A DNA stretch of 64,000 nucleotides from JAWXBA01 sp048499805 (GTDB lineage Bacteria; Gemmatimonadota; Gemmatimonadetes; Gemmatimonadales; GWC2-71-9): the NCBI GenBank assembly GCA_048499805.1, contig JASNZF010000004.1:124001-188000 (forward strand). Direction: 5' to 3'. The notes beneath the pieces are model-generated. The model saw only the letters and a program-made list of their open reading frames with translations. It had not been told where the DNA came from and did no database searches. The position numbers and the translations under genes are program-made. Below are positions 18,900 to 27,183 of this stretch, one piece after another. Positions within the stretch are counted from its first letter, which is position 1. The number at the start of each line of letters is the position of its first letter.

Positions 18900-20132
18900 A
18901 TGACCACCCCGGCGGTGTGGGACCTGGCCCGGATCCGGGCCGACTTCCCGATCCTCGGGCGGCCGGTCAACGGTCGCCCGCTGGTCTACCTGGACAGCGC
19001 CGCCAGCGCCCAGAAGCCGCAGGTCGTCATCGATGCCGTCACCCGGCACTACCAGACCAGCAACGCGAACGTGCACCGGGGGGTCCACTTCCTGAGCCAG
19101 GAGGCGAGCGAGGGGTACGAGGCCGCGCGGGTCACGGCGGCGGGCTTCCTGGGCGCCGCCGAACCGGCCGAAGTGATCTTTGCGCACGGCACCACCAGCG
19201 GGATCAACCTGATTGCCCACGCCTACGGCGATTCGCACCTGAAGCAGGGCGACCACATCCTGGTCTCCGAGCTGGAGCACCACTCCAACATCGTTCCCTG
19301 GCAGCAGCTGGCCATCCGGAAGGGCGGCCGGGTCATCAAGATCCCCGTCACCGACGCCGGCGAGATCGACCTGGCCGCCTACGAGGCGCTGCTCTCCGAC
19401 CGGACCCGGATCGTGGCGGTGAGCCACGTCTCCAACGTCCTCGGCACGATCACCCCGATCCAGCAGATGGCCGACTTGGCCCACGCCCGCGGGGCGGTGC
19501 TGGTGGTGGACGGCGCCCAGTCGGCGCCGCACCTGCCCATCGACGTGCAGGCGCTGCACTGCGACTTCTTCGTCTGCTCGGGCCACAAGGTGTACGGGCC
19601 GACCGGGGTCGGGCTGCTCTGGGGTCGGAAGGATATCCTCGACGCCATGCCGCCCTACGAGGGCGGCGGCGGGATGATCGACCTCGTCACCTTCGAGAAG
19701 ACAACCTATGCCAAGCCCCCGGCGCGCTTCGAGGCCGGGACGCCGCCGGTGGAAGCGGTGATCGGCCTGGCCGCCGCGCTGACCTGGCTCCAGGGGCTCG
19801 ACCGGGCGGCGCTCCTGCAGCATGAGGACAACCTGCTGCAGCATGCCAAGGGGCGCCTCGCCGAGGTGCCCGGGGTGCAGCTGCTGGGCCAGCCCGCGCG
19901 GCAGGCCAGTGTGGTGTCGTTCACGATGGATGGCGTCCATCCCCACGACATCGGGACGGTGCTCGACACCGAGGGGGTGGCCATCCGGGCCGGCCACCAC
20001 TGCGCCCAGCCGCTGATGCAGCGGATGGGGGTGCAGTCCACCGCTCGCGCCTCGTTCTGCGCCTTCAACACCCGCGAGGACGTGGACGCGCTGGTGGCCG
20101 GGCTGGGCAAGGTCCGGGAGGTGTTCGGATGA
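18900..20132 (+). CDS. sufS: SufS cysteine desulfurase (group II)
   Basis: The 410-residue PLP enzyme has the cofactor Lys230 in SGHKVYGPTG and the catalytic Cys368 in IRAGHHCAQPLM. The short, constrained cysteine loop is that of group II (SufS/CsdA) enzymes, which need a sulfur-acceptor partner. That partner is SufU, encoded next. It removes sulfur from L-cysteine for cluster assembly. The stop overlaps the sufU ATG (ATGA). Confidence 0.96.
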   Translation: MTTPAVWDLARIRADFPILGRPVNGRPLVYLDSAASAQKPQVVIDAVTRHYQTSNANVHRGVHFLSQEASEGYEAARVTAAGFLGAAEPAEVIFAHGTTSGINLIAHAYGDSHLKQGDHILVSELEHHSNIVPWQQLAIRKGGRVIKIPVTDAGEIDLAAYEALLSDRTRIVAVSHVSNVLGTITPIQQMADLAHARGAVLVVDGAQSAPHLPIDVQALHCDFFVCSGHKVYGPTGVGLLWGRKDILDAMPPYEGGGGMIDLVTFEKTTYAKPPARFEAGTPPVEAVIGLAAALTWLQGLDRAALLQHEDNLLQHAKGRLAEVPGVQLLGQPARQASVVSFTMDGVHPHDIGTVLDTEGVAIRAGHHCAQPLMQRMGVQSTARASFCAFNTREDVDALVAGLGKVREVFG

Positions 20133-20560
20133 GCAGCCAACTCGACGAGCTCTACCAGAGCGTGATCCTGGACCACAACAAGTCGCCGCGCAACTTCAAG
20201 GAGCTGCCCGACGCCACCGCGCACGCCGACGGCCGCAACCCGCTCTGCGGCGATGCCTATACCGTCTGGCTCCGGCTCGAGGGCGACCGGATTGCGGACG
20301 CCGCCTTCCAGGGCAACGGCTGCGCCATTTCCAAGGCCAGCGCGTCGCTCATGACCACCGCCGTCAAGGGCAAGACGGTGGCGGAGGCAGAGGCGCTGTT
20401 CGACCAGTTCCACGAGATGCTGACCGGCGGAGCCGCCGACCTGACCGGGATGCCCAACGGCGTCAAGGCGCTGACCGGGGTCAAGGCGTTCCCGATGCGG
20501 GTGAAGTGCGCGACGCTCAGTTGGCATGCGATGAAGGAAGCCCTGAAGGGTGAGAAGTAA
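20129..20560 (+). CDS. sufU: SufU sulfur-transfer protein
   Basis: The 143-residue IscU-like protein has Cys40 (NPLCGD, with Asp42), Cys65 (GNGCAIS) and Cys127 (VKCATLSWHA). It also carries the roughly 18-residue insertion between the second and third cysteines that marks SufU rather than IscU. SufU binds zinc and accepts persulfide from SufS. No SufE gene is present, which agrees with a SufS/SufU pair of the Gram-positive/actinobacterial type. The TAA stop lies inside a heptad repeat. Confidence 0.95.
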   Translation: MSSQLDELYQSVILDHNKSPRNFKELPDATAHADGRNPLCGDAYTVWLRLEGDRIADAAFQGNGCAISKASASLMTTAVKGKTVAEAEALFDQFHEMLTGGAADLTGMPNGVKALTGVKAFPMRVKCATLSWHAMKEALKGEK

Positions 20561-20579
20561 GAGGGAAGAAGTAAGAGGA
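20550..20579 (+). repeat. GAGGTRA heptad array, left arm (sufU-bacilliredoxin gap)
   Basis: GTGAGAAGTAAGAGGGAAGA and AGTAAGAGG units; the sufU stop (TAA, 20558-20560) is within the array. The inverted arm is at 20616-20650. Confidence 0.85.
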
Positions 20580-20615
20580 AACTGCTCGAGGTCCGGTCAC
20601 CGCGGTGCGGTTGTT

Positions 20616-20650
20616 TCCTCTTACCTCTCACCTCTCACCTCTCACCTCTT
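20616..20650 (-). repeat. Heptad array, right arm (sufU-bacilliredoxin gap)
   Basis: Five CCTCTTA/CCTCTCA units about 35 bp upstream of the bacilliredoxin ATG. About 36 bp of unique DNA separates the arms. Confidence 0.87.
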
Positions 20651-20683
20651 GCGACCACAGAATCTCAATCCACGCGAGGAACC

Positions 20684-21115
20684 ATGCCCTACCACCCCAT
20701 GATGATCCAGCCGATGCGCGACGAAGTGACCCGGCTCGGCGTGAAGGAACTGACCACCGTGGCCGAGGTGGATGCCGTGCTCGGCGATCACCACGGCACC
20801 GCGCTCATCTTCGTCAACTCGGTCTGCGGCTGCGCGGCGGGGATGGCCCGGCCGGCGCTGGCCAAGGCGATGCAGCATGCCGTCAAGCCCGACGCCAGCT
20901 ACACCGTCTTTGCCGGTGGCGATGTCGAGGCCACCGCGCGCGCCCGGAGCTACTTCAGCGACTATCAGCCCAGCTCGCCGTGCTTCATGCTCATCAAGGA
21001 CGGTGAGATGGCTCAGATGATCCACCGGCACCAGATCGAGGGGCGCAGCGCCGACATGGTGGCAGCGGCGCTGACCGCGGCGTTCGATGCCCATTGTGGC
21101 GGGGTGTCGGCGTGA
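20684..21115 (+). CDS. Bacilliredoxin (BrxA/BrxB, YphP/YqiW family)
   Basis: The 143-residue protein has the family signature NSVCGCAAGMARPA, with the CGC redox motif at Cys48-Cys50, and a YTVFAGGDVEATARAR segment. Bacilliredoxins remove bacillithiol or related low-molecular-weight thiols from protein cysteines. Encoded directly after sufU, it may keep Fe-S proteins or SufU reduced. The ATG at 20684 is preceded by GAGGAACC. It is probably transcribed with the suf operon through the heptad hairpin. Confidence 0.92.
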   Translation: MPYHPMMIQPMRDEVTRLGVKELTTVAEVDAVLGDHHGTALIFVNSVCGCAAGMARPALAKAMQHAVKPDASYTVFAGGDVEATARARSYFSDYQPSSPCFMLIKDGEMAQMIHRHQIEGRSADMVAAALTAAFDAHCGGVSA

Positions 21116-21170
21116 TGCACGGAATCCGTAAGGGCATGCCACCGGCATGCCCGTGCCGGGCGGTGTCGTG

Positions 21171-21455
21171 ATGCACCACGAGAACCGGGGGGAGCTCCAC
21201 GGCATCACCGTCATCCTGACCGGGGCCTCCGGCAAGACCTACCTGGGCCGGTTCCACGAGGCCACCCCGCGGGGGGTGGTCATGAAGGACCTCGGCGTCC
21301 ACGACCCCGGCACCTCCCCCCATGACCTGCCCACCTGGCTCGACCGCGCGAAGCGGTTCGGGGTGCCGGTGGAGCATCGGATGCTGGTGGTGCCGGCGGA
21401 TGAGGCGGGGGAGTGCGTGCGGTTTGCGGAGTGGGAGTTGTCCAGCTCCGCATGA
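21171..21455 (+). CDS. Small protein of unknown function (94 aa)
   Basis: The ATG at 21171 (MHHENRGELHGITVILTGAS) gives 94 residues; an upstream in-frame start at 21147 is possible. The sequence looks like a small beta-barrel (ITVILTGASGKTYLGRFHEA) followed by a short helical part with WLDRAKRFGVPVEHRMLVVP. No signal peptide or cysteine motif apart from one Cys near the end. It lies 55 bp after the bacilliredoxin gene on the same strand and could be the last gene of the suf transcript. I do not recognise the family. Confidence 0.65.
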   Translation: MHHENRGELHGITVILTGASGKTYLGRFHEATPRGVVMKDLGVHDPGTSPHDLPTWLDRAKRFGVPVEHRMLVVPADEAGECVRFAEWELSSSA

Positions 21456-21474
21456 GGGGTGGCCCCGTCCAGGG

Positions 21475-21650
21475 TGAGCGGGAACTGTCCGGGTCCTCGG
21501 AGGGGTGAGTTCCTGGCAGGGTGAGCGGGAACTGTATGGTTCCGTGTTGGGTCTGGTTCCCAGCGTGGTGAGAGGGAACTGTACAAAACATGGTCGGATC
21601 CTGTTCCCAGGATGGTAAGCGGGAACCGCAATCTCCGCTCATCATGAGCG
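21475..21650 (+). repeat. 47-bp-period tandem repeat array A
   Basis: Three full units and a partial one start at 21475, 21522, 21569 and 21616, exactly 47 bp apart. Each begins GTGAGCGGGAACTGT (or a one- to two-base variant) and most end in TTCCCAG plus a few bases. The middle of about 18-20 bp differs between units. Related arrays are at 24246, 26868 and 46821. Confidence 0.88.
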
Positions 21651-21679
21651 GAACCTTCCTCCGTTGAGTTGGCGCCCTC

Positions 21680-22291
21680 CTAGCTCAGTGGCGGCGGACG
21701 CCGGGGTATCGCCTCCCCTGCTGGCGGCTGCCGGTATCCCGTTGCCGCGAGCATCTCCAGTTGCTTGCGGATCAGCTCGGTCCCTTCTCCCGAGGCGTGG
21801 AGTGCCCGCAGGACGTCCGCTCCTGCCTGCCCCATCCGGCTCAGCGCCCCGACTGCCATCTGTGGTACGGGATACTCGACGCCTTCATGGTCGGTCCGCG
21901 CCAGTTCCGACAGGAAGGAAATGGCCTCTTCGCGCTCCCGTTGCATCGACAGCATGCTCACGACTAGGCTGCGGTCCGAGGGGCCCGCCACGGCATAGAT
22001 CCGCCGCAAAGAGGCCACGATCCCCCGATAGGCGATTCCGCTGGTCGTGAGCGGAACCGACCCGGGTAGTGCTATCCGGATGATTGCTTGAGACCGTTCA
22101 CCCGCATCACTGGTCCGCAGCGCCAATTGTTCGAGGATGATCAGCCTTTCGGCCCACTCTGCGCGACTGCCAAACGGAAACTCGCTCGACAAGCCCGGCT
22201 GGGCAGCGGCAGAAGCCGGGAGAGCCAGCAGAAGAATCAGCCCTGGGACCCCGTGAAGGCGCCACCGATTCACGACGCGAAGAATGCTCAT
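21680..22291 (-). CDS. Secreted HEAT-like protein, copy A of duplicated module
   Basis: The ATG at 22291 (MSILRVVNRW) gives 203 residues with a signal peptide ending near ASAAAQ. The rest is helical with HEAT-like units. It shares with the paralogue at 24375-24971 the blocks GIVAxxRRIY, the spacing of SEL/GDLxxTD, and LIRKQLExLAxTGYRxPP at the C-terminus. It is downstream of the lipoprotein gene at 22332 with a 40-bp gap. Function unknown; HEAT solenoids bind proteins, so it may pair with the lipoprotein. Confidence 0.72.
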   Translation of the reverse strand: MSILRVVNRWRLHGVPGLILLLALPASAAAQPGLSSEFPFGSRAEWAERLIILEQLALRTSDAGERSQAIIRIALPGSVPLTTSGIAYRGIVASLRRIYAVAGPSDRSLVVSMLSMQREREEAISFLSELARTDHEGVEYPVPQMAVGALSRMGQAGADVLRALHASGEGTELIRKQLEMLAATGYRQPPAGEAIPRRPPPLS

Positions 22292-22331
22292 TGTACTGAC
22301 CGTTCTTTCGAAGCGCGACAGGAGGGTGAAT

Positions 22332-24161
22332 TCATGGGCACCTCTTGGGGAGCGTCGAGTCGGCCTGGAAGTATTCCATCTCCATGAAGCGATACCATTT
22401 CTGTGTATGGCTCGAGTTGGGCTTGAAGAGCACCCAGAGATAGCCACAGTCCCCCATGATCGGGTTATCGACATAATTGTCCTTCACGAAGCCGGTTGCG
22501 TCTGCGGCGAAGTTCGAGATGCGGTTATCGGCATCAATAACCCGGTCATAGACGTAAAATCGTAGACCCACGGAACTGATCGGATGAACCAAGGCCTCGG
22601 TGAGGGCGCGCGGGTCATTCGCTGGATCTGACGCGGCAATGCGACGTCGGGCCTCGTGACCGTTGGCCGTTGCTGGGTCCAGCGGATTCTGGGTTCCATA
22701 GCCCTCGTGGTTGAGAATTCCCGCTATCCAGGGCTGCGGGTCGAAACCACGGCAGACCTGGTTGTAGGAGTACAGGTTGACGCTAATCGGTGGGGTACCC
22801 ACAAGGCCCATCGAATCCCGGCAGAGCATGTAATCGACTGAATCGAGGACAGGAATGCTCGGCCCTGCCGGGCGGAACCATGGGTCCATTTCGGTCGCTC
22901 GATCCATGGTGAACGACGCAGATTTCACGAAATAGATCAGCTTGTTCGGGCCGTTCGACACGCTGTCGAGCACGACCCCGGTGGCTGCCGGGCTCCCGCT
23001 GGCCAGGGTGTCACGGATATTTGGCTCAATGGATCCAACGTTCGTGCAATCTGATTGTCTCCGGTTGTACCCAACCACTCCTTTGTGGGCAGGTGCAGTG
23101 CTCTTGAACGGTAGCACGAAGTCGACGTACGGGCACCTGACCACGGTGTCCTGCGCAATAGCCCAGTCCGCCGCGTCCCATTGCCAGCCACCGCTTGTTC
23201 GAGGCAGAACAACCCATGCTGTCGCGAGGGTGCTCTCGGTTGTATCTATGCGAATCTTGGCACTCACGGTGCCGCCCATGACGCCAGTTCCCGACCAGAT
23301 CGAGTCGGGGCCTGTCCCCCAGCCTGAGCTGCTCGTTGTATCTGCTCGGAAGACGACGGGTCCCGCGCCATCAGGGTTGAAGGCAAGCGTCCCAGCGAAC
23401 TCCCATACCAGAACCGAATCCGCCCCCGTCACTGTACAAGTCCCGGTCGTGCCCCGCACCACGGTGTCGCAGGCCAGGGTGGGCAGCGGGGCCACCCAGA
23501 CCACCGTCAGGTCGTCCACGGTGTACTGGGCATTGGGACCGAGGAACTGGCAGCGCCGGATGCCGGTTGCGCTCACCTCCACCGGCTGATTGGCTGGCCC
23601 GCCATGATAGACCGCCAGGTTCGCGCCCGCGAAGACCGTCTGGGCCAGCAGCGAGTCTGCGGCGTCGAAGCACTGGAGCGTGACGGGGCTGAAGCTGGTG
23701 ATGTATCCCCGGACGCGGATGGCAGAGGTGTCCAAGGCAAAGGAAAGGGTGCCCGACCAATCGCCGGTCGCGGTGAAATCGGCCGCGGCAATTGCCGACC
23801 CGGAGCGGGGTGGGTACTCCGGGTCGTTGTAGAAGGTGTCCGTGGTCTCCCCCACGACGGCATTGCTGAAGACCACCCCCAGGGCGGCGTACTGGCTGTC
23901 CACGGGGGTAAACCCGGGGGCCCAGCCTCCCTCGAAATCCACGACCGAGGAGTCGGTTGGGCATCCCCCTGTACAGTAGCTGAATTGCGGTGCGCCGCCA
24001 TCCCTCGCGAGCGGTGGGTGGACCGCCACGCCAGGCCGGGCGATGAGCACGGAGGGATCGACGGCCAGGGAGGGGGCCTGAATGCGCTCCTCACCCCCGC
24101 ATGCGACCGCCATGACCAGCATCGGAGGCAAGAGGCGCGCCGACGGAGCAGGAAGGGCCAT
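22332..24161 (-). CDS. Large secreted lipoprotein, copy A of duplicated module
   Basis: The 609-residue product starts MALPAPSARLLPPMLVMAVAC, a lipobox with Cys21. It shares long blocks with the copy at 25006-26784: YCTGGCPTDS, VDFEGG, SQYAALGVVF, EYPPRSGSA, a beta-sandwich-like region (RVRGYITSFSPVTLQCF), CQFLGP and LACDTVVRGTTGTC. A C-terminal globular part has NHEGYGTQNP and FVKDN. The N-terminal half resembles secreted beta-sandwich adhesion or carbohydrate-binding domains, but no family is certain. Its base composition is lower in GC than the neighbouring housekeeping genes. Confidence 0.72.
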   Translation of the reverse strand: MALPAPSARLLPPMLVMAVACGGEERIQAPSLAVDPSVLIARPGVAVHPPLARDGGAPQFSYCTGGCPTDSSVVDFEGGWAPGFTPVDSQYAALGVVFSNAVVGETTDTFYNDPEYPPRSGSAIAAADFTATGDWSGTLSFALDTSAIRVRGYITSFSPVTLQCFDAADSLLAQTVFAGANLAVYHGGPANQPVEVSATGIRRCQFLGPNAQYTVDDLTVVWVAPLPTLACDTVVRGTTGTCTVTGADSVLVWEFAGTLAFNPDGAGPVVFRADTTSSSGWGTGPDSIWSGTGVMGGTVSAKIRIDTTESTLATAWVVLPRTSGGWQWDAADWAIAQDTVVRCPYVDFVLPFKSTAPAHKGVVGYNRRQSDCTNVGSIEPNIRDTLASGSPAATGVVLDSVSNGPNKLIYFVKSASFTMDRATEMDPWFRPAGPSIPVLDSVDYMLCRDSMGLVGTPPISVNLYSYNQVCRGFDPQPWIAGILNHEGYGTQNPLDPATANGHEARRRIAASDPANDPRALTEALVHPISSVGLRFYVYDRVIDADNRISNFAADATGFVKDNYVDNPIMGDCGYLWVLFKPNSSHTQKWYRFMEMEYFQADSTLPKRCP

Positions 24162-24245
24162 CGAGCAGCACTCCGCCAGGGAGAGGGGGCAGCCGGCACT
24201 CGGATTGTTGAGCTACGGTAGCGCCAGGGGGGGGGGGGGCTGTCA

Positions 24246-24356
24246 AGCGGCGGGAGCTGTTCTGATCACAATCGTGGAGGGCTCCCAGCAAGGTGAGCGG
24301 GAACTGTCCAGCTCCTCGCAGGGGTGAGCTCCTGGCAGGGTGAGCGGGAACAACCG
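24246..24356 (+). repeat. 47-bp-period tandem repeat array B
   Basis: A degenerate unit from 24246, a full one from 24293 and a partial one from 24340, again 47 bp apart. It lies between the two copies of the lipoprotein/HEAT module. Confidence 0.82.
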
Positions 24357-24374
24357 CGCAAACCAGACCCTAAT

Positions 24375-24971
24375 TCATCCGCCAGGTGGGTTTCGATACC
24401 CGGTACGCGCGAGCGCCTCCAATTGCTTCCGGATCAGGCCATTGATTCGACCCGTGGCATGGACGCGCCGGAGTTCAGCCTCCCCTTCCGTGCCCATCAT
24501 TGACAATGACCGGACCGCGGTCTCCGCGATGGTAAACTCCGGCCCAAGGTCATCTGTCTGCGAGAGATCGCCGAGGAAGGCGATGGCTTCGCCCTGCTCT
24601 GCCTGGAGGAAGAGACTGCTGACGATGCGCTGGCGCACTGCGGGATCAGCGTCAGGGTAGATCCGTCGCATCCTCGCCACGATTCCAGGGTAAATAGTTT
24701 CTTTGGTCGTATCGCCACGGAGTGTCCATACGATTCCGGGCGCCTCGATCCGTAAAATCGCATTGAACCGTTCTTCCGGAAGACGAGCGTGTACAGCTAC
24801 TTGCCCCAGGCTGTCCAAGCGTGCGTCCACCTCCGCGACCGGCCCGAATATTAGCTTCACCGATTGAGCGCGGGGTTGTTGAGCCAGGAGCGCGCCCCAC
24901 GACGATGCCGCAAGCACAGAGCCAGCGAGACCATGGCGGATCAGTGTGGGCAGGTGCGGTGGGCTCCTCAT
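24375..24971 (-). CDS. Secreted HEAT-like protein, copy B of duplicated module
   Basis: The ATG at 24971 has a GGGAGG 9 bp upstream and gives 198 residues with a signal-like N-terminus (LAGSVLAASSWGALLAQ). It is paralogous to 21680-22291 over its whole length. It lies 34 bp downstream of the copy-B lipoprotein. Its own frame is intact even though the upstream lipoprotein carries a nonsense codon. Function unknown. Confidence 0.72.
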   Translation of the reverse strand: MRSPPHLPTLIRHGLAGSVLAASSWGALLAQQPRAQSVKLIFGPVAEVDARLDSLGQVAVHARLPEERFNAILRIEAPGIVWTLRGDTTKETIYPGIVARMRRIYPDADPAVRQRIVSSLFLQAEQGEAIAFLGDLSQTDDLGPEFTIAETAVRSLSMMGTEGEAELRRVHATGRINGLIRKQLEALARTGYRNPPGG

Positions 24972-25005
24972 TGCACACCCCTCCCGGCGCTGACGCACTT
25001 GTCGG

Positions 25006-26784
25006 TCAGATGCATACGATTGTCCCGTCCGAAAGCTTTCTGGTAAATGGAATCCCCCAGTAATACTTAGGGGTGGGTGCGGGTGGGATCCTGAGGACAA
25101 ATCCCCCAACACAGGCGCCGTTGGCATTGTCCTTCACGAAATGGTGATCGCTTGAGATCAGCACGATCCGATTGTCTGCGCTCAAGACGGCCTGACGGAC
25201 AAACTCTTGGAGGTTCGCCTCATAGTCCTTGCTCACCAGGGATTCCACTAGCGCCCGCGGATCATTGGCAAGCTCGGCCGCTGCCAAGGTGATCCTGACA
25301 TAGTGCCCGTTGGCGTTCGCTAGTGTGGCAAAAGGGATGGTCCCATTTTCCTCGTGACTCCAAATGGCGGCGAAGAGCTGACTCATGTTGACGCCTACGC
25401 AGGTGTTGTTGAACGAATGCCAGTTCTTGGAGATGGTGGTTCCAAAGGGTGGTTTCGGATCAGCGAGATTGTTGTAGCAGGCTTGATAGTCATTGGGATC
25501 CAACACGTCCAAGACGGGTATTCCGTTCTCCTTCAGCCAGGGGTTCATTTCCGAGACCCGATCGATGTGGAAGTTGTTAGAGAGTACATACCACATCCCG
25601 GCATTTGGTCCGGTGCTAACTTGGGGGGCAATCGTCCTACCGTTGTTTGGAAGAGAATCCAAGTTGGGCTCAATCACCCCGGGGCTACAATCCTTCCCTC
25701 GTCGGTTCACCGCGACGCGGCCGGAGTCCGAGCCAAAGCTCCAAGTGGTGTCCACTGGCCACTGAACGAAATCGAGAAACTGGCACTTCACCACGGGCCC
25801 ATCATGCAGGAGCTTCCAGTTTGCAGGTCCCCAACGCCAAGTTGGCCCTTCACGCGGCCGGACCACCCATGGTGCCGAGATGCGCGAGGAGTCGGTCCGG
25901 ACCACGGTGACACTCCCTGACAGTACTGCCGTCCCCTGCCAAACGGTGTCGGACGAAGTCCAGAACCTTGTCACCACAGAGTCACCCGGGGTCACCCGCG
26001 AGCCTAAGTTCAGGACTCCCTCGAACTCCCACCGCACGACGGCTGTCCCTGCCGGGACGCTGCAGGTCCCGATCGTCCCCCGCACCACGGTGTCGCACGC
26101 CAGGGTGGGCACTGGGTCCCTCCACACGACGGTCAGGTCATCGACCGAATACTGGTTGTCGGGACCCACGAACTGGCAGTGCCGAATCCCGGCACCACTC
26201 ACCTCGAGGGCCCGGTTGGCCGGGCCCCCGTGGTACTGGGCCAGGTTGGCGCCGGGATCGGTCGCCTCCGCCACCAGCGAATCCGCAACATTGTAGCAGC
26301 GCAAGGCCAACGGGCTGAAACTGGTCACATACCCCCGGACCCGGACGGCGGTGTCGTCCAGGTGCACGTAGAGGACTCCCGACCCCCCGCCGCTCGGCGT
26401 ATAGTCGGCCGTTGCCAATGCGGAGCCAGATCGCGGTGGGTACTCGGAGTCGTTGTACCCCGGGGCCTGGAGGACCACGCTACTGTCAAAGACCACGCCG
26501 AGCGCGGCATACTGGCTGTCCACCACAGAAGCGCCCGAGGCTCAGCCGCCCTCGAAGTCCACCACGACGGAGTCCGTCGGGCACCCCCCGGTGCAGTAGC
26601 CGAACTGGGGCCCCGGCCTGCCGGTCCGGAGCGCGGCGTGCCGGATGGCGGATGGGGATCCGACCAGCAGCGCGGGTGAAGCCACCCCAGTGGATGGCTC
26701 CTGGAGGGGCTCTTTGCCCTGGCACGCCGTGATCATAGTGACCAGCGGCAGCAGGAGCCGCGCCGACGGTGTCAGCCGCGCCAT
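25006..26784 (-). pseudogene. Lipoprotein, copy B, interrupted by in-frame TGA
   Basis: Translation from the ATG at 26784 (MARLTPSARLLLPLVTMITAC, lipobox Cys21) runs 80 residues to VDFEGG and meets TGA at 26544-26542. The same frame then continues for about 506 codons to 25006 and is homologous to copy A throughout. At the stop, copy A has TGG (Trp, VDFEGGWAPG), so one base change explains the loss. The remaining frame is otherwise undamaged, so the mutation is recent, or this is a sequencing error, or there is read-through. A ribosome could also restart at the GTG near 26526. Confidence 0.8.
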
Positions 26785-27183
26785 CTATGGAATCTCCCCT
26801 CGGCACTAGGGCCAACCGAAATTGGGATCGCTTTGCCACGGTAGCGCCAGGGGGGGGGGGGCTGTCAAGAGGCGGGAACTGTACAGCTCACTGCAGATCG
26901 TGGTTCCCAGCAGGGTAAGCGGGAACTGTACGAATCGTGGTAGGGCAAGGTTCCCAGCATCGTAAGCGGGAACCGCAGTTCCCGCTCACCATGAGCGGAG
27001 GTTGCCCGGCTCCGAGGCCGTACAGTTCCCGCTCACCATGCTGGGAGGTCGGCCGGACGAGGACCCGCACAGATCCCGCCCGTTTCAGGCTGCACCACCG
27101 AAACCCCGCTACCTTCCCTCCCGTACATTCAGCGGCCATCCCGGGGCACACCCGGTGGCCTGTCCCCACGATTGGAGCCATCG
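26785..27183. other. Intergenic region dominated by the 47-bp repeat
   Basis: About 400 bp. Next to the lipoprotein start it has GGTAGCGCCAG plus a run of 11-12 G and GCTGTCAAG; the same block precedes copy A (about 24215-24250), so the duplication included the upstream region. The remainder is the repeat array. No gene was seen. Confidence 0.75.
26868..27045 (+). repeat. 47-bp-period repeat array C, with orientation switch
   Basis: Direct units begin near 26868, 26915 and 26962. The array then switches: CAGTTCCCGCTCACCATG occurs at 26976 and 27023, again exactly 47 bp apart but in the opposite orientation. It marks the outer edge of the duplicated module. Confidence 0.85.

Noticed and set aside
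26542..26544. TGA at 26542 (and at 51321) considered as recoded Trp or selenocysteine.
   Set aside because: TGA ends many intact genes here, copy A has Trp and the brnT family has Ser at the two positions, and no SECIS-like hairpin was recognised. Mutation or sequencing error is simpler.
21475..27045. 47-bp arrays considered as CRISPR.
   Set aside because: Core repeats are degenerate, the variable parts are only about 20 bp and sometimes alike, orientation flips inside one array, and no cas gene is present.
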